From NCBI RefSeq assembly GCF_031143425.1, contig NC_090443.1:1053940554-1054004553 (forward strand): DNA of 64,000 nucleotides. The letters run 5' to 3'. The notes under the pieces are model-generated. The model was given only the letters and a program-made list of their open reading frames with translations, searched no databases and was not told the origin of the DNA. Positions 33,212 to 43,102 of this stretch are shown one piece after another. The translations under genes were made by a program, and so were the position numbers. Position 1 is the stretch's first letter, and every line of letters starts with the position of its first letter. Origin of the DNA: Pleurodeles waltl. Lineage: Eukaryota; Chordata; Amphibia; Caudata; Salamandridae.

Positions 33212-33676
33212 TTACAATGGAAAATCCAACTTCACCATTTTTAAATTGTGAGTTCAGGGACCCCAAACTCCACGTCTCTATCTACTTCCAATGGGAAATT
33301 ACACTTAAAATATATTTCAAGACAATCCTCATGTTACCCTATGGGAGAGATACAATAGTGAAAAATGAATTTAGCAGTATTTCCCTAGCAGGACATGTAA
33401 ATCACATCCGTACATGTCCCACCTTTTAAAAACCATGCACCCTTCCCATGGGGCTGCCTTGGGCGTACCTTAGGGGTGACTTACATGTAGTAAAAGGGAA
33501 GGTTTGGACCTGGCAAGTGGGTAAACTTGCCAGGTCGAACTAGCAGTTTACAACTGCACACACGGACACAGATGTGGCAGGTCTGAGCCATGTTTACAGA
33601 ACTACTCATGTGGGTGGCACAACCAGTGGTGCACGCCCACTAGTAGCATTTGATTTACAGGCCCTGGGCACACGCA

Positions 33677-34697
33677 GGCCCTCATTATGACATTGGCGGT
33701 AAATGTCGCCTACCGCCATGGCGACGGCCGCCAACATACCATCGCCGTGGCTACCATCCGCCCACCCGCATTATGACCGGAGATGGAATTCCACCAGAAA
33801 GCTGGCGGAATTCCGTCGACCATCATGGCGGCGGGAGGCGGGTGGCGGTAAGGTGGCGCTGCTGCCAGCAGCAGCGCCACACCAGCAAAACACCGCCTAC
33901 TGTATCATGTTCCATGATACAGCCTGGCTGTGTGTTGCTGGCGGACGCTGCTGCTGGCAGCAGCGGGTACTTTCCTACAAGCGCTGCGTCCCGTCTCCTG
34001 CTGGAGGACTCCGCACAAGCAGTTAAGTCGGGTGCTCAGACAGGAGAGGGGGGTGAGGGGTGGTGTGTGCGTGTCTGGGGGTGTCGTGTGGGGGGGTTGT
34101 GTGTCTGTTTTTGTATGCGTGCATGCGGGTGTGAGTCACGTGGAATGCGTGTGTGAATGAATGGAAGTGTACGTGTATGTTGTGTGTTGTGAATGCGTGT
34201 GTGCGACAATGTATGTTAGTGTGTGTTGCGGTGTGTGGGTATGTATGTGTGCATGCGTGGGTGGATGTGGGTATGCGTGGGTGTATAAGTGTGTATGTGT
34301 GCGCATGTGGGTGTGTAAATGTGTGGGTGGCGGGAGAGGGAGGGGGAGGGCAGGGAGGACTCTGGGGTGGGGAAAGGGGAGACCCTATCAGTGTCAGGGA
34401 AGGAATTCCCTGGCACTGATAGTGCCTACCACCATGGTTTTCGTGGTGGTACGATTGCCACGAAAACCATGGAGGTAGGCGGGGTCATAATCCCGAGGGT
34501 GGGATTGTGATGGCCGCCTGCCTGGAGACCAAAGTCTCCAGCCCAGCGGCCGTTACCACCCTGGCAGACAGAGTGGTACATTGGCAGTTTGGCTTGAGCC
34601 AACCTACCAATGTCATAATATGGAGAAAGGTACCGCCATCCTGTTGGCAGTACCTTTCCCCAAAATACCGCTGTCCGCCAGGGTCGTAATGACCACC
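33677..34697. mobile_element. Harbinger-type MITE (family 2) with GT-rich core and long hairpin
   Basis: Left end GGCCCTCATTATGACATTGG and right end GGGTCGTAATGACCACC are imperfect inverted repeats. The complete family member at 40,949-41,375 has a TAA duplication; none is clear here. The core at about 34,040-34,330 is GT-rich. A 22 bp hairpin with one mismatch lies at about 34,426-34,481. Noncoding. Confidence 0.7.
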
Positions 34698-34920
34698 ATA
34701 GTGTCTTTACTAGGGACTTACTAGCAAATCAGATATGCCAATCATTGATAACCAATCACCCATACAATTTACGCAGGGAACACTTGCACTTTATCACTGG
34801 TCAGCAGAAGTGCCCAGAGTCCTAAAACCAGCAAAAACGAAATGCATCACACAGTCAAAAACAGGAGGTCAGAGGCAAAAAAGTTTGGGGATAACCCTAC
34901 AAAAAGAGCCATTTCCAACA

Positions 34921-37147
34921 GTCGTCATAAGTCAAATGTTGAATTCAAAGGACAATGGAATCAGGAATGCAGGGGTCTGTAGTGCCCCGTTTCCTAACAG
35001 ATGATGCACAGTCGACACGTAGATGTCTGCAGCCCACTTTTTTTCTTACAGTATGATACTCCCATTTGTCCAACACCTCCCTCAATTGTTTGGGTTTAGC
35101 CCAGTCACTCCACCAAGACCAGGCCCATGTATTCTCCATTCTTTCTGGAAGAATTGTGCCATGCTACTATTGAACCTTCCTCCAAGAAGATATTTCATGC
35201 CTCACCCAAACATTTCCCAGAAACCTGTTCTCTGGGCTTCCTGCGAAAACATTCCTAACGTCTATGTAGTAATATCCTCTGTGAACTGTGAGTAGATATT
35301 TCACAGAAAGGTATTACTGTGTATTAATCCATGGCTACTAGTGCTCAAGGATCAGCTGTAAGTTGGGGGCTGGTTCTGTGCTGCAGGGGGCATTCAGTCC
35401 CTGAACATCAGGAGCAGTCTAAGGGACATCACACGCCTGTGTCCACCATCAGCAAGTTGACTCCTTGACCCACAGTAATCTCTTTAGCAGCCAGGTATTT
35501 GCTGTCCACTAGGTAGCTGGAGGGAAAGGTTTTTGATCCTGCCACTGCCATCAAGACCCCTTAGACAAGGGGTAACAAGGGCAGGACCAGAGTACCAAAT
35601 GTAAGCCAGATCAAGTGTGATGTAGGGTTACCATGCATGCTAACATTCATATGCGCAGTTTCTGCTCTTCAGGCAGGCACATAGCTTCAGGGGGAGTGTT
35701 TGGTGTGTGAGACCAGCCCAAATAAATACATTCCTAGCTCGGTTGTTGGATCTACAAGCCATAGCAATGACTCAGGCTAACATTACAAACTGATTTTATT
35801 GTTGCTACTGTGCTACTCTATATAGAGGGCCTGATGTAGGATTTAGTAGATGGAGAGAAGGCGAACAGGGCGATAGAGGACTTTACTGCCTTTACTCTGC
35901 CCACCACATTCAGAGATGTCCCCCAGCCCAGCAGAGATCTCTTTACATTGGCAGGAAACTCTCTCATGGTGGTTCCTGTCAATGTATAAAAAGTTTAACG
36001 GATGTCTTCATCAAACATGGCTGTTGGCCATCAAACCTTTCCAAAGTGTTTTTTTTCCCAAAAACAAATACTGTAGCCTGGGTTTGTTTTTGACAAGGAA
36101 AAAAAAGCTAATGACTCTCACAGCAATTTCTCCCATGGTGTGGGGGTCATTTTTTAATGTCCTTCACCATCAGTATATAACTGGAGGTGACAGGCAGTAA
36201 AAGAAAAAGCCATCTGACTGTCCTTTCTAAACAGGGCAGAAGGTCGGATGGCTTACTTCTGCAGGCACCTACTTTGTCAGGCTGTTAAAGGGAGTTTTAC
36301 ACTGACATTCTATCATAAAACGTTTGGTTCACCCAACTCAAAATGGGGCAGACAGACCTGGGACTCTATCGTCGTTGCAATAGAATACCTGTCGGCCAAC
36401 CTATGTATCAACACCAGAAGCCCACCAAATGCACATCAGTGTTGACCCCAATCCTCATGGGAGTAGTCTACCTCAAAACTTAGTGACCTCACACATTCTT
36501 CCTTGGGCCCACCGCTTTTTAGTTGTGAAATTTCAGATTCACACCCACTGAATCTCACTGAGTAGGATACGCCCCTGTCTTCAATCATGTTACAATAGCA
36601 GATCTTTCCAAATACTATTGTGTTCCAGGATATATGACTTTCCTAACATTTCAAAGCCAAAAGTATTTTGTTAGAGTTGGACAATAATGTGCAGCAGAAC
36701 AAAGACTAAACATTTTATTTGTTAGAGACCTTGGACACAGGCAACCAACCCCCTGGCAGCAATAGAGTTGTCTATTATAGAATCGTATTCTACAAATATC
36801 ATCAAAGTGCTGGCTGTTGGAAAACAGAGTAAAAACAGAAGAATACCCAAATACATGCTTAAACGTTAGTATCTGCAGTCAGTTCTCCAAGAATTTCTTT
36901 GAGGATGTAACGTTCTCATACCTTGTGAATGTCATCTACTTTACTCAGGGCTAATGGAATTATGTGATTGTGCAGCCATTGCGTTTTGTGCATACTCATG
37001 GAACTGCCGCATTTGCCACATAATCCATCATCTGCTGCTCAGATGGTTCAAAGTTACTAAAATGTTGTGAAGTGTTGCCGTGCAGTGGAAGGATCTTCAC
37101 AAATGTTGACTGGTCACCTTTCATTTGCTTAGTACTATGTTTGGGTG
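34921..37147. other. unidentified sequence shared with copy A
   Basis: Continuous with 16,845-17,011 plus 20,104-22,147, without the L1. No coding motif recognised. The L1 empty site is AATTGTTTGGGTTTAGCC at 35,085-35,102. Confidence 0.6.
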
Positions 37148-37679
37148 TTACACTGGTACTAATTTATGTGCAACCCATGCCCAGACAGCTTTAACAATTG
37201 TAAAAATGACAAAAAAGTAATACAATCAGAAAAATGCTGTATTACGCCACATAATTTGCCCTTTCTTGCTTCATAATTTAGTCAACCCTGTCCCTAATTT
37301 GGTCCTCCCTCCTATTCTGGAAATAACAGAAAAATGTGCTTATAGTGTGTAATTGTTAACACTTTTTCACAATTTGGGATTTGAGGGGACCTCAAATATC
37401 TTGTAAAGGTTGTGTTCTTGTAACTGACCCAGTGTATTTGGTATGTACAATTTTCCACAGATTGGCCCGTAAATTGAAACGCGCTGCTCCACATTGCACT
37501 AGGTCTTTTGGTTCAGAATGGATTAAAATAGAAAATTTGCTATTGATGCTGCTAAAATTCCTAGAGGGAGAGCACCAAAGCCCAGGTTGGTGATAATTAG
37601 GCCCTTTTTTATGGGGTGTTGGTGAGGGGCAGCACCGCAAGTCTTCTTGCTGCCCTGCCCTACACCAAAGTGAAAGGAC
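37148..37679. other. unidentified AT-rich sequence
   Basis: Begins at the abrupt end of homology between copies A and A'. No gene, no terminal repeats found. Confidence 0.4.
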
Positions 37680-38110
37680 AGCTATTTATACAATACAATA
37701 CGGTGCATTCCTCTCCTTTCCGCCTGCGTTGGTGCCGTTTGCCAATGTAGGCACCCTTGCACCGTGGTGCAAGTGTGTCTGCTGTGTACGCAGGATTGTT
37801 TTGGTGCAGGAAGGGGCACTTTCCTGCACAAAAACGATCCCGAGAGGCGTTTTCCTCTTTCCATGTGTGCTGCGCAATGCAGCACACATGGAAAGAGGAA
37901 AAAACAAGGAGAAATATTCTCATTTCATTTCCCCCCGCTCTGGGGAGGCGTAAGGAGGAGAGCGCTTCCCCAGGCTTACGTGATGAAGTAAATCTGTGGC
38001 AGCGTAAAAATCCATGGCTGTTGCGCAGGAAAACTCACTGCAGCGCCCACGGCACGCCTCCCTGGCGCAGAGTGAGGCAACGCAGCGACTTGGGTTCCTT
38101 TGTCCTACTC
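37680..38110. mobile_element. partial family 1 MITE, opposite orientation
   Basis: Contains the same ordered palindromes as 15,121-15,805, including a perfect 20 bp hairpin around 37,850-37,896 (arms CCTCTTTCCATGTGTGCTGC and its complement), a GTGCAGGAA.../TTCCTGCAC hairpin near 37,815-37,841, and a CTTGCACCGTGGTGCAAG near-palindrome near 37,755. Ends are not defined. Confidence 0.55.
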
Positions 38111-38977
38111 CATATCTATGAGGCCAAGAAAAGCCATGCAAAGCGACTTTGGGTGTCCGCATAGGTATGGCTGAGAGGATTGCGCTGCCGGAGGGTCATA
38201 AAAAGTGATGGTCTGGCAGCTGAAGCCCCCCTTAAATAAACCCCGAAATCCCCTTGCGCTGAGAAACATTTTACTAACCCAGTGCGCTGCAACATCCAGT
38301 GCTCACCACATCTAGCCCAGAGGAATGACTCCCCGGGTTATGCTTTGCACAGCAGTGACGGGAGCCCCCCACACTAGTCATGTTTCAGGGGGCTCTGGTA
38401 ATGCCTCCTCCCTCACTATTCATCAGAGTCAGCTCTCTGAAGCCTGAATCTAGTTGCGCCCCTGTTGCGCCTTGCTTGCGCCGCGCAGAGGCCGGTGCAG
38501 AGTGACAAGAGCGCCCCTGGTGGCTGAAGGCTTGCGCGGATCTTGGGGTGCACCACTGCATCTGGTGGGGTTTCATTCACTTGACTGTCTTCTGGAGGGC
38601 CACCGTGTTATCCGCTCGGCTGTCGGGCTCTCTACACCAGGCAGCAGCGCTCAGGAGCTCCTGACTGAGATCCGATGGCTCTCAGGACAGCTGTCTGGCC
38701 GGGGGCATCCTTTGAGCCTGGGAGGGTGAGTCCTCGTCGCCACTGTTGTGCAGAGGCTGGACAGAGACGCACCACAGTGTGCGGGCATCTGCATGACCCA
38801 AAGCCCCGCGCCAAGGTTCAAGCCCTGGTCCCAGCATCATTGCCTCAGTACAGCTCCATCCTTTCCATCTGCTGTTGTGAGAGGAAGGCAGCAACTGTAG
38901 GTCAACATTGCCACCTGGTGGTCGTGGGTCAGAATACCAGTACGTAAGCAGCTAGAACACATTGCAGAAAGCATCAA
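38111..38977. other. no gene recognised
   Basis: Moderately GC-rich sequence. Short ORFs on both strands lack recognisable domains. No repeats detected. Confidence 0.4.
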
Positions 38978-39648
38978 GGGCCAGATGTAGAACACAAGTA
39001 GCAATTGCCATTTACAAATTTCCATTCTTACCGAATTGCAATTAGTAAATCACATGTCATTATGTAAGAGAACGTACAACTTCTAATTAGCTATTCCTGG
39101 GGGTCCTGCACCGACCTACGTCATGAAGTGTAATGAATCAGGTCGCAATTTTCGACTTATTAGGAATTGAGACATCACATGGTTGAAGGCCTGCTGAGGT
39201 CAGGAAAAAATAATTTTACTTTTAAAGGCAGCTCCTTTTCCTTAAAGGAAGGGAAACAGGATGCATTTAAGAAGAAAAAAATGAAACTTTAAAGTTCGGC
39301 ATAGGCAGTCGTCTTAAAACATATTTTTCATCATTATGAAAGATGAAGGGGTTCCAAAGAGACCTTTTCCCATCAGTGAATGGGTCACCACCACTTTTAA
39401 AATGGTAGTTAACTGTTACTGTTTTGCGACCAGAATTCTGTTGCAAAACAGAAATAGATATCATACTGATTCGCTATTTGGAAGGGACGCCCAAAACATT
39501 CCCCTTTCAAATACCAAATCACAAATACAAATTATGATTCGGTAACAACTTAATAAATCACATTTTGCATTTTGTACATTTGAAAAAACATTTTTCTGAT
39601 CGCAAGCAATTTGTTTGCGACTGGAAAAATGATTTGTTCATATGGCCC
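38978..39648. mobile_element. Harbinger-related MITE
   Basis: Left end GGGCCAGATGTAGAACA and right end TGTTCATATGGCCC are imperfect inverted repeats of the GGGCC type. An internal TTCGCTATTTGGAA block resembles the left part of the Harbinger at 10,400. No clear target duplication was seen. Confidence 0.6.
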
Positions 39649-40945
39649 AGGTCACTTACCTCCAGGTAGATATTGTGACCGGGATCAAGTACCCCACTGG
39701 AACAGCCTGTGAACGCGACAGGTGAGATTAGGGAGCTTCTGCCATATGCAGAATAAGTCTTTGTGTTATCAGATTCAAGAATTCTTGTAGAGAAATAACA
39801 CTTACTGTTATGAACGCCTCTAAGTTCCATAATAGAGGGTCGAAATGGTGTTCACAGAGGGCCTGGAAGAGCTGACGTAACTGAGCCTCAGTTGTTTCTC
39901 TCCTATCCTAGTGCATTTCCATCAGGTCTGTGATCTAGCCGAAACCAGAAGCAAGTTTGTTTCTAACAATCCAGGATCTAGGAAATGGTGCTATGCGTGG
40001 CCCTGGGATCCAGCTGGAACAGGCCTTGCAATTACTGACCCTTCACTATTGACAGAGCAGTTCCATGGTATCTCTGGGGGATTCAACAATGCTCAAGGCC
40101 TCACTCAAGGTTGTCTTTCTCACATTATTTGGGGGTGGGGGAGAAAAAAAAGAAGCACACGAAATATAAGAAGTGCACAAAAGGTAAGTCACCTTTGTGC
40201 ACTCCAACTCACGCAAGATCATCCTGCGCTCCTGACAGGCTCCATCCTTTCCCGAGGCCTGCCTCTAGGCTCAGATCCGGCAGCGGTGTTCAACCCCATG
40301 TGCCCCGCTTGTAGAGGCACCAATGACACCCAGTTCATGCAATGGCTCCAATGTCGCTTGACATCATCCCCTCAGTTTCCGGGTCAACGCCTCACTCCTT
40401 TGATGCTTTAACATGAAACAAACATTCACGGGAAACTCTCTTGTCATAAATATATAGTTGGGCAGGAAGCACTACCACTGAATGCATCAGAGCAAGCAAC
40501 AGTAATAGATGTAAACATTGAGACAGTTTAGAATCCGTCAGGCACATGTCCAACATATGAAATACAGACAGTACCTGAACCTGTCCTGTAGGTCCAAATA
40601 ATACTTTTATTTTTCCAAACCAAAGACACACGGGATTACACTGGTGGCATAATCAAGAGAGTGACAATGTGACCTCCAAGTGAAAGAACACCGAATCTAA
40701 CCATTTAAATCTCAGTTTTTTAAAAACAATCATTGGTGTATTGGTACAAGAAAGACAGCCACAGCTGACACGTGTACAGGGACGTCCACAGGGCACTCAC
40801 CCTTGTGGGATAAGCAATAGCAGGGCCTCTCTTTTTAAATGTCAATGGCATTTCAACCCTACCAAAGATACAATGGTCTCATCAGGACACAGGATGACCT
40901 GGAGGACTAAGGTGAAAAGATGTGATTAGGAAATTTGTTACAGAC
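39649..40945. other. no gene recognised
   Basis: The longest ORF (39,911-40,411) has no recognisable domain and no sign of codon structure. The region is probably unique or old repeat sequence. Confidence 0.4.
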
Positions 40946-40948
40946 TAA

Positions 40949-41375
40949 GGGCCACATTATGACATTGGCGGATGACGGAGGCCACCCACCAGAGCCATAC
41001 TGCCACCAGGCCAAACGGTTGGCCTGAACTCCACCGGCCCTATTATGGGTTCCCCAATGGGCCGGCCGGCGGAAACAGTGTTTCCGCCCGCTGGCCCAGC
41101 GGGGAACAGGGCCTTAACATTGCAGCCGGACAGGCTGGCGGATGGGGACTCGTAATCCCCAGGGTAGTGCTGTTTTCAGTGCTGCCCTGGCAGGTTACAA
41201 CCACCGGGACCACCAGGCTGCAGGCTGGAGGCAGCCTGCCGGTGTCACGGTTAGACCATGGTGGCTCTGCCATGGTCAATATGTGATGGTCGGACCACCA
41301 CAACTGCAGCGGTCCGACTGCCACTGCCACCATGACCCTTGGGTTCTAGTGACCGTCAGGGTCATAATGACCCCC
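40949..41375. mobile_element. family 2 MITE, 427 bp, TAA target duplication
   Basis: Ends GGGCCACATTATGAC and GTCATAATGACCCCC are inverted repeats. TAA stands at 40,946-40,948 and 41,376-41,378. It lacks the GT-rich core of the copies at 15,806 and 33,677. Confidence 0.85.
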
Positions 41376-41378
41376 TAA

Positions 41379-42165
41379 GTGATCTTGTGAGGAGGAAGGA
41401 AACAAAAAATACGTACTGGATGCCTAAAATGAAGGCTGAGAAGTGGAAGAATTATTCCTAAACAAACAGCCGCATTCAAATAGGGTCATAATCCTAAAAT
41501 ATAGACAATTAATATTTGAGTGTTCAAGTTCTTATACTTTAGAGAGCTTGGGAATAATTCAAAAAAGAGAATTGCTTATCCCAGTACCACTCGTGAGGCA
41601 CATAACTGTGAAGATTAGGAGGTACTCATGGGGCAGGCCTTTGATAATGCAGCATGGAAAAAATAGAAAAAAATATTAAGAGTTGTTAATGGGGAGAACT
41701 AAAGTGTGAAGGAGTAATGAGAGGTATAAAACACTAATGTACCTACAGATAGTGGCCAACGGCTGCAGGCTTGGCAATCCCAAGAGGCTCAACCTACAAT
41801 GAGGTTCAGCAGCACGAAGAAGCGCGTCCATTTAGTTTGAAATTCATGATCTGATGAAGAAGAGCAACCTTGCTCATCTTCCTGAAATAGATGAAAAGGC
41901 AGCAATGGCCGTGTTTGGCTGGTGGCAAAGAGGAATGATAATTGAAAACAGCTGATACCGGTCCAGCTGAAAACAGGATATATGCCCCATTTGGAATCAA
42001 CTCAGAACCTTTAGATCTTTACTCATATGGAGGTGATGGTGGGGATCAAGCGCACGAGCTCCAGAGCCTCTCATCAGCTAGTCATCTAGATTCTTCCCCA
42101 GAATTGGATAGGGAATTCCCCAGTGGCCACCAATGCCAGGAGAGGTGTCATTTCACACAATAATG
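41379..42165. other. no gene recognised, upstream of LINE
   Basis: No motif recognised. It may include 5' sequence of the LINE, but no boundary is visible. Confidence 0.35.
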
Positions 42166-42175
42166 AAAAAAGTAG

Positions 42176-42382
42176 GATGCCTCGAGGGGGAGAGGAACCA
42201 CAACGCCCAACCACATTTGCAGCAGAGGCCGCCCATCACACTGTGAGAGCCTGGAGGTGCGATAAAGCTGGAACTCCTTGCCCGAGGGGGAGAGAGGACC
42301 ACAACCCCCTGCCACACTTCGGACAAGGCCCGTTACACTGTGAGTGCCCAGCACGATAAAGCTGAGACTCTTTGCCTGCAGC
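42176..42382 (+). repeat. two imperfect about 100 bp tandem monomers in the LINE 5' UTR
   Basis: Two units start CTCGAGGGGGAGAGGAACCA and CCGAGGGGGAGAGAGGACCA. They share CACACTGTGAG/TTACACTGTGAG and GCGATAAAGCTG/ACGATAAAGCTG blocks in the same order. Confidence 0.65.
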
Positions 42383-42649
42383 ATGGGACGCGCCCAGGCG
42401 CATGCCCGGGCGAAGGCCGGCCAAGAGTGGGCTGATCTGCAACCATCCGTGGCTGGACAAGGCTGGTCTGGGCCCACTCTCTGCCGCCTGGATTCCAGGT
42501 CCATAGGTGCTGCACCTTCCTATGAGTTTGGTATCAAGCCATCTGGACACTTGCTTGAAGGCTCTGTGAGTTTGATCTTAGAGCCCTATCTTATTAATCG
42601 TGCTGTGTTGTGTTGTTCTGTTCTGTAGTCTATTGTGCCTTTCATTGCA

Positions 42650-43102
42650 ATGGGGAAAAGAGAAGCTATTGGGTGCCCCTGTGGAGCGACGTCCCCTCTC
42701 AAGGCGACCAGTATTGACAAAATGTGGCAAGGAGCTCTGGGGATCATTTCTATGGAAATTGAGCTTACCGAGAGGTGTCTGTCACTGGGCAGCTCAAATA
42801 AACGATCTGGGGATGGGCCTGTACTGCGCTCTCCTATCCAGGCTAACATGGAGTCTACACCTGACTGTTCATTGTTAAGCAGTGAGGGCACTGGTGCAAA
42901 TGTGCACAGTACATCTTCTGCAGACACATGGGCAAAAACAACCCCTAGGTCTTCTAAGGCCCCTAAAAGACCTAGAATGGAGCCAACAGCACCTGAGGAG
43001 AGTCCTAAGGTTGGGGTGGAGGCTGCGACATGTCCCAGCCAGGGGAACTCTGAATCCTGCTCTCCTTGGGTCAACACTTTTCTGGAAACTTTGTTGGGGA
43101 AC
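42650..43102 (+). pseudogene. LINE ORF1 N-terminal part
   Basis: ATG 42,650 opens MGKREAIGCPCGATSPLKAT and runs open to the LTR insertion at 43,103. Composition is Ser/Thr/Pro/Lys-rich after the first 50 residues, with RSSKAPKRPRMEPTAPEESP, typical of the disordered leader of LINE ORF1 proteins. If the LTR and one target copy are disregarded, the frame meets a TAA at about 46,213-46,215, so the gene was already or later broken. The family is assigned by its position before ORF2. Confidence 0.5.

Larger units (their letters stand above)
32018..34920. mobile_element. LTR-like element (TGTTGGAAATGG...CCATTTCCAACA), copy A'
   Basis: Ends TGTTGGAAATGG and CCATTTCCAACA are a perfect 12 bp inverted pair here. 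Flanks GTCAT and GTCGT match those of copy A, so the insertion predates the duplication. Two complete or nearly complete MITEs are nested inside. Confidence 0.65.
25300..37147 (+). repeat. copy A' of the large direct duplication (partner 10,430-22,147)
   Basis: Homology to copy A starts about 80 bp inside the Harbinger left end (near CGATGCTATGTTACATAGGA at 25,301), so the left inverted repeat is missing here. It runs to about 37,147 and carries a 2,638 bp LTR-like insertion at 27,379. It keeps MITE sequence that A lost, and shows the empty site for the L1 of copy A. Confidence 0.85.

Noticed and set aside
39911..40411. 166-codon ORF considered as a host gene
   Set aside because: No recognisable domain, no splice structure and no homology to anything else in the window.
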